NCBI GenBank assembly: GCA_043744275.1
Contig: JAYTUY010000109.1
Location: forward strand, 17,956-81,955
DNA length: 64,000 nucleotides
Reading direction: 5' to 3'
From: JAAFJT01 sp043744275
GTDB lineage: Bacteria; Bacteroidota; Bacteroidia; Chitinophagales; Saprospiraceae
The notes under the pieces: model-generated
Database searches by the model: none
The model's input: only the letters and a program-made list of their open reading frames with translations
Told to the model about the DNA's origin: nothing
Made by a program: the position numbers and the translations under genes
In this document: piece after piece, positions 1-8,124 of the stretch
How the letters are laid out: the number at the start of each line of letters is the position of its first letter
Position numbering within the stretch: the stretch's first letter is position 1

Positions 1-1
1 A

Positions 2-1003
2 GATAATTTATACCTAAATAAGTTTAATCTAATTGTTGCTAAAAATGCGACGGGTAAATCAATGACACTTTTAGAGATGTCATTAATTAGTAGCTTTATT
101 AAAGATGTAAATTTTGCTAATGATGCTACTATATTTAATCAGTGGGAATTGGAATTTGTTGAAAACAACTCTATAATAAACTATACATTTAGTTTTGATG
201 CAAATCCTAACGCAAATATCAAATTAAGAGAAAATCTTAAAGTAAATAACTTTACAATTATAGATAGAGTTAATGAGCAGGCTCGTATTTATTCTGAATT
301 AACGAGCAAGTACTTAACAGTTACTCCACCAGATGCAAGCCTTGTAATCTCTACAAGACGTGATAAATACGAATTTCCAGTTTCAGAAAAGATTATAAAA
401 TGGTGTAATGGGTTTCAATACATTGCATTTAGTCATCAAGAAAACTCTGATATGGAAATAGAAGATGTAAGTGAAAATATAATTAAATTAGATAAGAAAA
501 GACTAACTCTTTTAGTAACTGATATGAATAAATTGGGTTATGACTTAGAATATATAAGTGTTGATAAAACTAAAAGATTTCCTCAAGTATCGGTTAAAGA
601 AAAATCATTAAACCATGAACTAGATATAAATGAACTATCTTCAGGTATGTTTAGGACAATTAGTTTATTAGCATATATAGAGTTGCATTTAGGAAAAGAT
701 AATTTGACTACGATTGCAGTTGATGATATTGGCGAAGGCCTTGATTATGAACGCTCAACAAAACTTAGTAGACTTTTATTAGAAAAGCTTGAAAACTCTA
801 ATATTCAATTCATTGCTACTTCTAATGATAGTTTTTTAATGGATGTAATTCCAATAAAGTACTGGAATATATTGCAACGTAACGGAAACAAAGTAAGTAG
901 TCTAAATTATCAAAACAGTAAAGAAAGATTTGATAAATTCGTTATGACAGGTTTGAGTAATTTTGATTTATTCTCTTCTGATTATCTTTTACAGACAAAA
1001 TGA
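2..1003 (+). CDS. ABC/AAA-type ATPase of an OLD-like defence pair (5' end outside window)
   Basis: The reading frame is open from the first bases of the window, so the true start lies upstream. The P-loop is visible at bases 41-61 (K-N-A-T-G-K-S), just before the first in-window ATG at 62. Counting from that ATG, the ABC-like signature ELSSGM is at residues 191-196, a Walker B stretch TIAV-DD at 217-222 with a following Glu at 225, and a switch-like IATSND near 251-256. This is the head domain of an SMC/RecF/OLD-type ATPase (AAA_15/AAA_21). The stop overlaps the ATG of the TOPRIM-like gene by 4 bases (ATGA), so the two are translationally coupled. Families with this pairing (OLD, AbiL, PARIS AriA/AriB) act in phage defence. 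That role is inferred here. The gene is AT-rich and carries no copy of the dispersed TACTGAGGGG(G)T word. Confidence 0.8.
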   Translation, partial: DNLYLNKFNLIVAKNATGKSMTLLEMSLISSFIKDVNFANDATIFNQWELEFVENNSIINYTFSFDANPNANIKLRENLKVNNFTIIDRVNEQARIYSELTSKYLTVTPPDASLVISTRRDKYEFPVSEKIIKWCNGFQYIAFSHQENSDMEIEDVSENIIKLDKKRLTLLVTDMNKLGYDLEYISVDKTKRFPQVSVKEKSLNHELDINELSSGMFRTISLLAYIELHLGKDNLTTIAVDDIGEGLDYERSTKLSRLLLEKLENSNIQFIATSNDSFLMDVIPIKYWNILQRNGNKVSSLNYQNSKERFDKFVMTGLSNFDLFSSDYLLQTK

Positions 1004-1725
1004 AAAAAATAGCCATTTTTGTAGAAGGACAAACCGAATTGATAGTCGTCAGAGAATATTTATTGAAATGGTTTGACTACCAAAACCTTGAAATAGAATG
1101 TCGAACACTGTTCAGTGACGGCAAATTTCATTCGGCTGAATATGATTATTGTACCCCTAATCCAAATTATCATTTCCAAATTATCAATGTAGGCAATGAT
1201 AATGCTGTTCTGTCGCGTATTCTTAAAAGAGAAAAATATATGTGGAATGCTGGATATGAAAAAATTATTGGATTGAGAGACTTGTATTCCAAAGAGTACC
1301 GCGAAACATCAAGCGTTATTGATAAAAGTGTGAATGAAATGTTCGTAAATGCCAGAGCAGAAGTCATAATACAACGGGCATCGAAGCCTGACAAAATAAA
1401 AATGTGCTTTGCTATCATGGAAACAGAGGCTTGGTTTCTTGGGCTTCACGAAATTTTTGAAAAAATTGATAATCAACTAACCAACGATTTTATTTTTAAT
1501 CAATTAGCCATAGATTTGGAAAACACTGACCCCGAGAAAGCTATTTTTCATCCTTCAACTTTATTAGAACAAATTTATAGTTTGGTAGGTAACAAATATC
1601 AGAAGCATAAAGGCGATATTGAAACTCTTGCCCATCATTTTGATAAAGAAAATATCACAACTTTGTTACAGAGAGACAAATGCAACAGCTTCAATATTTT
1701 CCACGATGCGATTCATAATGAATAA
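1000..1725 (+). CDS. DUF4276/TOPRIM-like putative nuclease, partner of the ATPase
   Basis: A 241-residue protein beginning with a hydrophobic strand and the motif F-V-E-G-Q-T-E (Glu9, Glu13), the mark of TOPRIM-like DUF4276/RloB-type proteins. A second strand ends in GLRDLY (Asp94), where TOPRIM folds carry metal-binding acids, and a third motif METEAWFLG has Glu141 and Glu143. In OLD, AbiL and PARIS systems the TOPRIM partner is the nuclease effector controlled by the ATPase. The ATG overlaps the upstream stop by 4 bases, so the two form one operon. Assignment to DUF4276 rests on motif recognition. The defence role is inferred from gene order. Confidence 0.72.
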   Translation: MKKIAIFVEGQTELIVVREYLLKWFDYQNLEIECRTLFSDGKFHSAEYDYCTPNPNYHFQIINVGNDNAVLSRILKREKYMWNAGYEKIIGLRDLYSKEYRETSSVIDKSVNEMFVNARAEVIIQRASKPDKIKMCFAIMETEAWFLGLHEIFEKIDNQLTNDFIFNQLAIDLENTDPEKAIFHPSTLLEQIYSLVGNKYQKHKGDIETLAHHFDKENITTLLQRDKCNSFNIFHDAIHNE

Positions 1726-1790
1726 ATTTAAATCAATAAACAATCTCTAAATTGGTTTTACTGAGGGGGTGTTTCAATAAATTATAGACA

Positions 1791-2186
1791 ATGCTGTTAC
1801 TAATTGCACTTAGTATTTTTTTCTGTTTTGCAACAATTTATTTAGGCATTTATATATTCAATCCAAAGAAAAAGCCTATAAAAAATGGGATAACGGCGTT
1901 TATAATAGGAGTTTTTTTGAGTTTAGCTACTACTTTTTCATTAATGCAATTGTATGAAATTGAATATAATTATGAGATAGTTGTTGGGACAACAACAGGA
2001 TTGGGACAATCGCCAAAAGGTCAAACAATAGTAATTTATACATATTTCTACAAGGGAAAAAAATATGAAAATGATGCTATGAAATATGATTTTAATGTAA
2101 TTTATCCAAATGGAAAGTATGAAGTTAGGGTTGCTAAAATATTTCCAAACTTTAGTAGAATTGATTTTTCTAAACCTATTGATTAG
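1791..2186 (+). CDS. Small membrane protein of unknown function
   Basis: I do not recognise a family. The 131-residue product has two hydrophobic helices (about residues 1-23 and 35-56) joined by a short basic loop with KKKP. A soluble C-terminal domain of about 75 residues follows, rich in aromatic residues (a YKGKKYEN-like segment). This is the shape of small DUF3592-like membrane proteins, but I cannot confirm it. The gene follows the defence pair after 65 bases that contain one copy of the dispersed word at 1760, and a near-match copy (2194) lies just after its stop. A separate transcription unit is therefore likely. Confidence 0.6.
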   Translation: MLLLIALSIFFCFATIYLGIYIFNPKKKPIKNGITAFIIGVFLSLATTFSLMQLYEIEYNYEIVVGTTTGLGQSPKGQTIVIYTYFYKGKKYENDAMKYDFNVIYPNGKYEVRVAKIFPNFSRIDFSKPID

Positions 2187-2207
2187 AGAAAATACTGAAG
2201 GGGTGCA

Positions 2208-3560
2208 TTACTGACTCACTTTCACCCCATTAATAATCACTGCCTCAATTTTCCCATTTCGTTCCAAAATAAACGTGGCTTCATCACCTCGTTTAAGGGT
2301 TTCGCTTTGCATTTGCTTTGTAGAAAGTTTAAATTTGAGCAATTCTGCAGGATAGTCTTTTGGAAAATGCAAAGTCATACCTTTGGCATCCATTTCTTTA
2401 ATGCCCCAAAAAATAGACAAATCGCCTATGTCTTCAATGCGGCTATCTATCGAAAATTGAGTGGCATTGTCCATATTTCGCTCGGTCAAATTGATGCCAA
2501 TATCTTTTAAAATGGTCTGCCCGTTTTCAATAAATTGCACATTTCTAATCAGCAAATCGAATAAATAACCGTCGTTATTGGGCAGGGCATTGTAGTGTTT
2601 GAGTTTATATTTTTTATATTTTTCAAGAGAAATAGATTCAAAAGCCGATAAAATGGCTACAAAATTCAGTTTCCGAATAAATTGCTTCTCTTTGTCGTCT
2701 TTATAACCGCCCGACTCAATGAGAATCAAACTGCTGCCCCATTTTTGAATATTATCGCCAAAAGCGCGAGGCTCGTGTTCATCAGAATATTTCGCGACAT
2801 GACCTGCTACAAATTGTTGCAACACCGCATTCATGCTGCAAATCACCTGCATTGATTTTTTTCTCACTTTATTCCAATGCCGTTCCATGTCGTAAGCCGT
2901 TGCTAAAAATGAAATAGTGGCTTGCCGAGGGCTGTTGCCTGCGCTCGTGCGTGTGCCTTGATCGTGTAGATTGAAAGCAAAATCAGGCATTAAAGTATTT
3001 TGTAATTTTTTTAGCAAAACGCCTTCGGGCGTCTGTAGGCGTAGGGCGTCGCGATTCATATCTATCTCAGTAGCGGTGCGTCTTTGAAACCGCTCGGCAC
3101 CGTCTGGATTGAGCATCGGGACAAAATATAGGGTACAATTTTCTAAAATTTCCTTACGAAAGTCATCAAAACCATCGTTTTTGCTTTGAAAAAATTTGAA
3201 AATATCGAAAAGTGCCATCGTGGCAGTGGACTCATCGCCATGCATTTGAGACCATAGCAGTATCTTAGTTTTACCCTTTCCCAATTTTATTTGATAAATA
3301 TCTCGCTTTTCAAAAGACTGCGCCACCACTTGTTTTTCAAACGGCAAGCTCTGAATCAAGGGCAAAATATCTTTGTGTTTGAAACGCCGATGTGTAATAT
3401 TTGCCTCTCTATAATTGTCATATTGATTGAAAAGGGCGGTTGAAATATCGTTGAGTGGGCTTATCGGCTTGAGCGGTGCAGCCGTCAAAGCGGTATCTAA
3501 ATTTAAGGAAATAATCAATAAAAGATAAGTCAAAAAGACAAAACGGTTATTTTTTTTCAT
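2208..3560 (-). CDS. Secreted M14-family zinc carboxypeptidase
   Basis: The 450-residue protein starts with a signal peptide (hydrophobic 9-27, then ALTAAP). The M14 zinc site is visible as H107-G-D-E110 in the segment SQMHGDES and the third ligand H199 in FNLHDQG. The substrate-binding NPDGAERF (151-158), DMNRD (167-171) and a Glu in IESGG (E282) also fit M14 peptidases. About 130 residues after the catalytic domain form a probable beta-rich tail. It should remove C-terminal residues from peptides outside the inner membrane. It is transcribed alone, convergent with the small membrane protein gene 20 bases away. Confidence 0.85.
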   Translation of the reverse strand: MKKNNRFVFLTYLLLIISLNLDTALTAAPLKPISPLNDISTALFNQYDNYREANITHRRFKHKDILPLIQSLPFEKQVVAQSFEKRDIYQIKLGKGKTKILLWSQMHGDESTATMALFDIFKFFQSKNDGFDDFRKEILENCTLYFVPMLNPDGAERFQRRTATEIDMNRDALRLQTPEGVLLKKLQNTLMPDFAFNLHDQGTRTSAGNSPRQATISFLATAYDMERHWNKVRKKSMQVICSMNAVLQQFVAGHVAKYSDEHEPRAFGDNIQKWGSSLILIESGGYKDDKEKQFIRKLNFVAILSAFESISLEKYKKYKLKHYNALPNNDGYLFDLLIRNVQFIENGQTILKDIGINLTERNMDNATQFSIDSRIEDIGDLSIFWGIKEMDAKGMTLHFPKDYPAELLKFKLSTKQMQSETLKRGDEATFILERNGKIEAVIINGVKVSQ

Positions 3561-3770
3561 GATAATCTATTTTAAAAATGAGCAAAGTCTGCTTGTAAAG
3601 GTATTATTTCAAAAAACTTTTATTGAAAAATGAGACTATTATTTTCTGAAAAATATGAGCATAAAACGGTAAAATACTGAGAGGGTGTTTTACTTTTACC
3701 CTCAATTATTTAGCATCAATTTTTATTAAAATGCTTAAAAAAAAGCATTTTTTCAATAAAAAATAAACTC

Positions 3771-4646
3771 ATGATGATAACAACAATCGAAAATGATCAC
3801 CTCCGCATCGCCATCCAAGCACACGGCGCAGAATTAGACAGCATCTACCACAAGCAGCATCAACTCGAATATCTTTGGAGTGGCGATAGTGCCTATTGGG
3901 GTAAAAAATCGCCCATTTTATTTCCGATTGTCGGCACTTTGAAAGACAATATTTACACTTTTAAAGGAGAAAAATATAGCTTGTCGAGGCATGGTTTTGC
4001 TCGGGATAGGGTTTTTAAATTAGAATCTAAAACTGCCGAGAGTGCTGTTTTTTTATTAAAATCAGATGTTGAAAGTTTCAAAAATTATCCATTTCATTTT
4101 GAATTTAGATTGCATTATGCTTTGAAAATCAATGAGTTATGTGTCACATATGATGTCAAAAATATAGGTGATGAACCGATGTATTTTTCAGTCGGTGGGC
4201 ATCCTGCCTTTCAAGTGCCTTTGATAGAAGGTACTAATTATGGGGATTATTTTATTCAACTCAATACTTCGGAAACCTTCGGGCGATACCCCCTCAGTAA
4301 AGAGGGCTTGATTGAGATTAAGCCCAACGAATTTTTAAATAATGCCAATCAATTCCCCTTGAAACATTCATTATTTTATGAAGATGCCATTGTTTTGAAG
4401 CATATAAAATCCAATAGCCTGGCAATTCTTTCCGATAAAACGCCACATGGTTTGCGGATGATTTTCGATGGGTTTCCATATTTCGGTATTTGGGCAGCTA
4501 AAAATGCGCTTTTTGTTTGCTTAGAACCCTGGTGCGGCATAGCTGATGCGGTGAATACAACTCAGGAATTGACTGAAAAAGAGGGTATTATTCAATTGGA
4601 AATAGGGGAGCGGTTTGAGAGAACTTGGATTGTGGAAATGTTTTAA
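3771..4646 (+). CDS. Aldose 1-epimerase (galactose mutarotase) family protein
   Basis: A 291-residue cytoplasmic protein of the LacX-like branch of the mutarotase superfamily. The N-terminal pattern LWSGDSAYWGKKSPILFP is typical. The two conserved histidines are in SRHGFARD (H74) and GGHPAF (H144), and EPWCGIAD near the C terminus carries the acidic catalytic position. It interconverts alpha and beta anomers of sugars; the exact substrate cannot be read from sequence. One copy of the dispersed word (4289) is translated as YPLS. A strong intrinsic terminator follows the stop. Confidence 0.85.
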   Translation: MMITTIENDHLRIAIQAHGAELDSIYHKQHQLEYLWSGDSAYWGKKSPILFPIVGTLKDNIYTFKGEKYSLSRHGFARDRVFKLESKTAESAVFLLKSDVESFKNYPFHFEFRLHYALKINELCVTYDVKNIGDEPMYFSVGGHPAFQVPLIEGTNYGDYFIQLNTSETFGRYPLSKEGLIEIKPNEFLNNANQFPLKHSLFYEDAIVLKHIKSNSLAILSDKTPHGLRMIFDGFPYFGIWAAKNALFVCLEPWCGIADAVNTTQELTEKEGIIQLEIGERFERTWIVEMF

Positions 4647-4659
4647 ATTTAATAAAAAA

Positions 4660-4697
4660 ACAAAACCCGCGTCCGTATTACACGGCGCGGGTTTTGT
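4660..4697 (+). terminator. Intrinsic terminator after the mutarotase gene
   Basis: A 12-bp perfect stem (ACAAAACCCGCG at 4660-4671, complement at 4686-4697) with an inner CCGT/ACGG extension and the loop ATTAC. It starts 14 bases after the stop codon. The GC-rich stem ends in a T-rich right arm. Confidence 0.8.
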
Positions 4698-4768
4698 CGT
4701 CTTAAAGTTCAAAGTAATTCAAAAAGTTGTCCGATTTTTAATAGAAAAAACCATTCCAAGTTTTAAAA

Positions 4769-5626
4769 TTACTGCTCGAATTGATCGGTTCGAGTGGCTG
4801 CGGGGTTTTTACCCGATAGAAATACGGTTACTGAATCACCTTTAGTTACAGAACTTTTAGGACCTGGTATAACTCTAATAACAAAAGCTGAATTTTCATC
4901 TGAAACGGAGGCATCACTTTTTATTTCTCTGATTATTAAATTTTCACTATCTAATAGAAATGAATATTCGCTGAAAATTTTATATCTCCCACCTTCTATA
5001 AATGGTGGTACAGTACGCTCATTATTCACTCTTTTAGCAATGACCAACCGAATTTGACTGCCCTCACGCACCCTCACGCCATCGCCCAATTTTTTATACA
5101 CATCTTCATTGCCTACAATCACTTGCACAATAGTACCGTCCGACAGATTTGGGTCTGCAATGGTATCAATTCTACCAATTTTCACCTTCGACATATTGAG
5201 CAATTCAATGTACAAATCCACTTGATCATTGCCTTTTATATCAGGTAAAGCCACTAAATTGCCTCTATTGGTCGTGATTTTGACATAAATCGTTCTGCCC
5301 GATTTGACATAAGAATTGGCTGATGGATTTTGTTCCAAAACAATATCCGCAGGAAAACTTTCACTGTAAATGGAGTCTGTCACGACGATGTCGAAGCCTT
5401 CGTTATCTGCCATACGTTCCACTTCTTTCATGTTTTTTTGGACATAATTGCCTACTCGCACGGCATCGCCATGTCGCGTGAAGCATTTCATAAACCAAAA
5501 AATGAGGAACAGCATACCCGCAATAATAGCGATTTGCTTACCGAAGTTTTTCCAAAAAATGCGGCTCGATAGGAAGTAATAAACCTCTTTAAAAAAGCCC
5601 TTGATGTTTTCCCAGATGTTGTTCAT
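4769..5626 (-). CDS. PASTA-domain membrane protein
   Basis: 285 residues: a short cytoplasmic N terminus, one membrane helix (about residues 28-47) and three extracytoplasmic PASTA-like repeats. These start near GNYVQKN (about 58), PDIKGND (about 123) and PFIEGGRY (about 203), with typical strings such as VLEQNPSAN and VKSGRTIYVKI. PASTA domains bind peptidoglycan fragments or act as spacers in division proteins. The gene lies directly downstream of ddl on the same strand, a neighbourhood common in Bacteroidota, which supports a cell-wall role. The 224 bases between it and ddl are filled with simple repeats. No kinase domain is present. Confidence 0.85.
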   Translation of the reverse strand: MNNIWENIKGFFKEVYYFLSSRIFWKNFGKQIAIIAGMLFLIFWFMKCFTRHGDAVRVGNYVQKNMKEVERMADNEGFDIVVTDSIYSESFPADIVLEQNPSANSYVKSGRTIYVKITTNRGNLVALPDIKGNDQVDLYIELLNMSKVKIGRIDTIADPNLSDGTIVQVIVGNEDVYKKLGDGVRVREGSQIRLVIAKRVNNERTVPPFIEGGRYKIFSEYSFLLDSENLIIREIKSDASVSDENSAFVIRVIPGPKSSVTKGDSVTVFLSGKNPAATRTDQFEQ

Positions 5627-5643
5627 ATTTTTTTATTTCAGAG

Positions 5644-5845
5644 TTCAATATTCCAATATTCCAATATTCCTATATTCCAATATTCCATGATTTCAATATT
5701 CCAATATTCCATAATTTCAATATTCCAATATTCCAATATTCCATGATTTCAATATTTCAAATTCCAATATTTCAAATTCCAGATATAATTTGGAATCATG
5801 GAATATTGGAATCATGGAATTTGGAATCATGGAATATTGAAATCA
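5644..5845. repeat. Simple repeat of ATTCCAATATTCC words ending in an inverted part
   Basis: Almost the entire space between the PASTA gene and ddl is made of variants of ATTCCAATATTCC and TTCCATGATTTC (5644-5782). Complementary words GGAATCATGGAATATT follow (5788-5845). The arms can fold into a long AT-rich hairpin. No gene or canonical promoter is visible in it. The array probably varies in length between strains. Confidence 0.85.
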
Positions 5846-5850
5846 AAAAA

Positions 5851-6834
5851 TCATTCAACGCATTCTTTAATTTGCCGAGTATAAAATTCCGTCATCGTCC
5901 AACCATGAGCGCGTACCATTTGAGGGACGATACTGCTTTCAGATTGACCAGGAACAGTATTGATTTCGAGCATATAGGGCTTATTATCGGCTTCATTCCA
6001 AATAAAATCTATCCGAACGATGCCTTTGCAATTAAAAGTTTGGTAAACCTTTTTAACTGTACCCCTCAGTATTTCAGCCTTATTTTCATCAATGGGCGCG
6101 GGAATCAGCTCCTCGCTCGCTCCTTCATATTTGGCTTCGTAATCGAAAAAGGCTTTTTTTGAACGCACCTCACAAATAGGTAAAACGACCAATTCACCGC
6201 CCGTTTTGAAACAACCGACTGTAAACTCACGTCCTTTAATAAACTCTTCTACCAATATTTGATCATCTTCTTGAAAAGCTCTTTCCAATGCTCCTTGCAA
6301 ATCTTCTGCCTTCTCCACACGACTCATGCCGATGGATGAACCACCATTATTGGGTTTTACAAAAACTGGTAATTGCAATGAATTGAGTATAGAATCAGTT
6401 GAAACAGGCGTATTTTTAAACAAATGCAACGATTTTGCTACGTTTATGCCACTAAATGCGGCGGTCGCTACTGTCCACCGCTTGTTGAAAGTCAAAGCGG
6501 AAGTAATGGCATCGCAAGAGGTGTAAGGAATTTGGAGCATATCAAAATAGCCCTGCAACTTGCCATCTTCGCCCGGCGTGCCGTGAATGATGATGAGTAC
6601 TGCATCAAAATTGATTTTTTCATTCTGAATTTGAAGAGAAAAATCATTTTTATCAACTAAAGAAACTTGACCTTTTTTATCGATATAAAACCATTTTTCA
6701 CGGTCAATTTCAATTTTATACACATTATAAAGTGTCGGGTCAATATTTTTTTCAGCGACCACCGCGCTACCCAGCGAAATCACTCGCTCCCCCGAATACC
6801 CACCTGCTACAAGAGCAATATTTAATTTTTTCAT
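5851..6834 (-). CDS. ddl: D-alanine--D-alanine ligase
   Basis: 327 residues, the normal family length. It joins two D-alanines with ATP for peptidoglycan precursor synthesis in the cytoplasm. The N-terminal GGYSGER (11-17), the ATP-grasp loop KPNNGGSSIGM (about residues 150-160) and the metal/substrate segment MLEINTVPGQS near residue 292 are all present. A copy of the dispersed word at 6061 is translated as ILRGT. A TAnnTTTG box lies 51 bases upstream of the ATG. Followed by the PASTA gene on the same strand. Confidence 0.95.
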   Translation of the reverse strand: MKKLNIALVAGGYSGERVISLGSAVVAEKNIDPTLYNVYKIEIDREKWFYIDKKGQVSLVDKNDFSLQIQNEKINFDAVLIIIHGTPGEDGKLQGYFDMLQIPYTSCDAITSALTFNKRWTVATAAFSGINVAKSLHLFKNTPVSTDSILNSLQLPVFVKPNNGGSSIGMSRVEKAEDLQGALERAFQEDDQILVEEFIKGREFTVGCFKTGGELVVLPICEVRSKKAFFDYEAKYEGASEELIPAPIDENKAEILRGTVKKVYQTFNCKGIVRIDFIWNEADNKPYMLEINTVPGQSESSIVPQMVRAHGWTMTEFYTRQIKECVE

Positions 6835-6884
6835 AAAAAATTGTCTTATTCCAATATTAATTTCAAATTCCTACTTATTAACCG

Positions 6885-6892
6885 CAAATTTA
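6885..6892 (-). promoter_or_regulatory. Bacteroidota -7 box of ddl
   Basis: TAAATTTG on the minus strand (CAAATTTA on plus), matching TAnnTTTG, 51 bases before the ddl start. No clear -33 TTTG was found. Confidence 0.5.
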
Positions 6893-6919
6893 GCAAAACG
6901 TCACATTAATTACTTGAAA

Positions 6920-7699
6920 TTATTTGCCTGTGAAATGTGCTTTTCGTTTTTCCAAAAAGGCATTGACCCCCTCAGTATAATCGGCTGTGGCAGCGGCTTG
7001 ACCTTGCAAAGTGGTTTCTAATTTCAATTGAGCAGCAAAATCATTCGTGAAGGCTTGATTCAATGCTGATTTAGTGAGGGCGAGGGCTTGAGTCGGCATC
7101 TCGGCAAGGGTTTTGGCGAGGATTTGGACATTGCCTGCAAACAGTTCATCGTCGTAGCAACGGTAAATCATGCCCATCTCTTCTGCTTCTTTGGCTGATA
7201 CTTTTTCACCCAACATCATGAGCGCACTCGCCCGCGCGAAGCCTATCAAACGAGGGAGTGTCCAAGTGCCGCCACTATCGGGTATCAAACCGATTTTAGT
7301 GAACGCTTGTATAAAACTGGCGGATTCAGTCGCCACCACAATATCGCAAGCCAAAGCCATATTCGCTCCTGCACCTGCCGCCACACCATTCACGGCAGCT
7401 ATGACAGGCTTTTGTAAAGCTTTGATTTTCAAAGAGATAAGATTGAAGCCATTGTCTAATATGTCTTCAAATGAAGGAGATTTTTCAGCGTCAGCTATTT
7501 CTGCAATGTCTTGTCCAGCGCAAAAAGCTTTGCCTTCGCCTGTGATAATGACGCAGCGTACTGAGGGGTCATCAGCACAATCATCCAAAGCACCAACCAT
7601 CGCCCGACGCATTTCAGCATTGAATGAATTAAAAACCTTCGGGCGATTCATGGTAATAGTGCCGATGCCATGCGTCTTTTCTAAAATAATACTTGTCAT
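6920..7699 (-). CDS. paaG: PaaG-like enoyl-CoA hydratase/isomerase
   Basis: 259 residues of the crotonase fold. The CoA-binding oxyanion loops FCAGQDIA (about 59-66) and NGVAAGAGAN (about 104-113) are intact. The segment IPDSGGTWTLPR and the C terminus (SADY-type stretch, EGV, FLEKR, FTGK end) closely follow E. coli PaaG, the ring 1,2-epoxyphenylacetyl-CoA isomerase. No other phenylacetate genes are nearby, so another acyl-CoA role is possible. Two copies of the dispersed word lie inside: 6966 (read as YTEGV where PaaG has YREGV) and 7560 (read as DPSV). A TAACTTTG box is 33 bases upstream. Confidence 0.82.
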   Translation of the reverse strand: MTSIILEKTHGIGTITMNRPKVFNSFNAEMRRAMVGALDDCADDPSVRCVIITGEGKAFCAGQDIAEIADAEKSPSFEDILDNGFNLISLKIKALQKPVIAAVNGVAAGAGANMALACDIVVATESASFIQAFTKIGLIPDSGGTWTLPRLIGFARASALMMLGEKVSAKEAEEMGMIYRCYDDELFAGNVQILAKTLAEMPTQALALTKSALNQAFTNDFAAQLKLETTLQGQAAATADYTEGVNAFLEKRKAHFTGK

Positions 7700-7731
7700 A
7701 AGGAGATTTTATTTGATTGATTTTGAAAAGT

Positions 7732-7739
7732 CAAAGTTA
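7732..7739 (-). promoter_or_regulatory. Bacteroidota -7 box of the PaaG-like gene
   Basis: TAACTTTG on the minus strand, 33 bases upstream of the start codon, followed outward by an isolated copy of the dispersed word at 7756. Confidence 0.5.
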
Positions 7740-7863
7740 AAAAGATTGGTTAGATACCCCTCAGTATTTTAACCTTTTAAATAAAATCAAAACACTTTTA
7801 TTGCGTTTAAGTAGCTACTGACTGGTAAAAATTAGATTGTTGAACATTAGGTATTATGCCAAT

Positions 7864-8042
7864 AATGGGTTAAAAATGCCGTTAGGCATGACATATCGGT
7901 AGAAAACAAATCAAAAACACGTTAAAGTGGCGTAGCCACGACATGGTCAATATTATTAAATATGTCGCCCCTCTGGGACTTACAGCAGATTTTTCTACAC
8001 TTTCTACCGATATACCATGCCTAAAGGCATTTTCAACCCATT
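7864..8042. repeat. Imperfect inverted repeat element, 42-base arms
   Basis: Arms at 7864-7905 and 8001-8042 are complementary with about five mismatches. Each arm contains a smaller hairpin (ATGCCGTTAGGCAT on the left, ATGCCTAAAGGCAT on the right) and ends in ATCGGTAGAAA. The centre (7906-8000) holds a further small palindrome, TGGCGTAGCCA. This accounts for most of the 425 bases between the PaaG-like gene and the plug-protein gene. It looks like a non-autonomous REP/MITE-type element. No transposase is present. Confidence 0.8.
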
Positions 8043-8124
8043 TTCCGCATATATTAGACATTACACTTCAAAATGTTTATTTTTACACCTTATACATATA
8101 CCTTAGTTTTTGAAAAAATATTGT

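Noticed and set aside
5644..5845. CRISPR or rho-independent array in the ATTCCAATATTCC region
   Set aside because: The units are contiguous and degenerate without spacers, and too AT-rich for stable terminators. A simple repeat is the better call.
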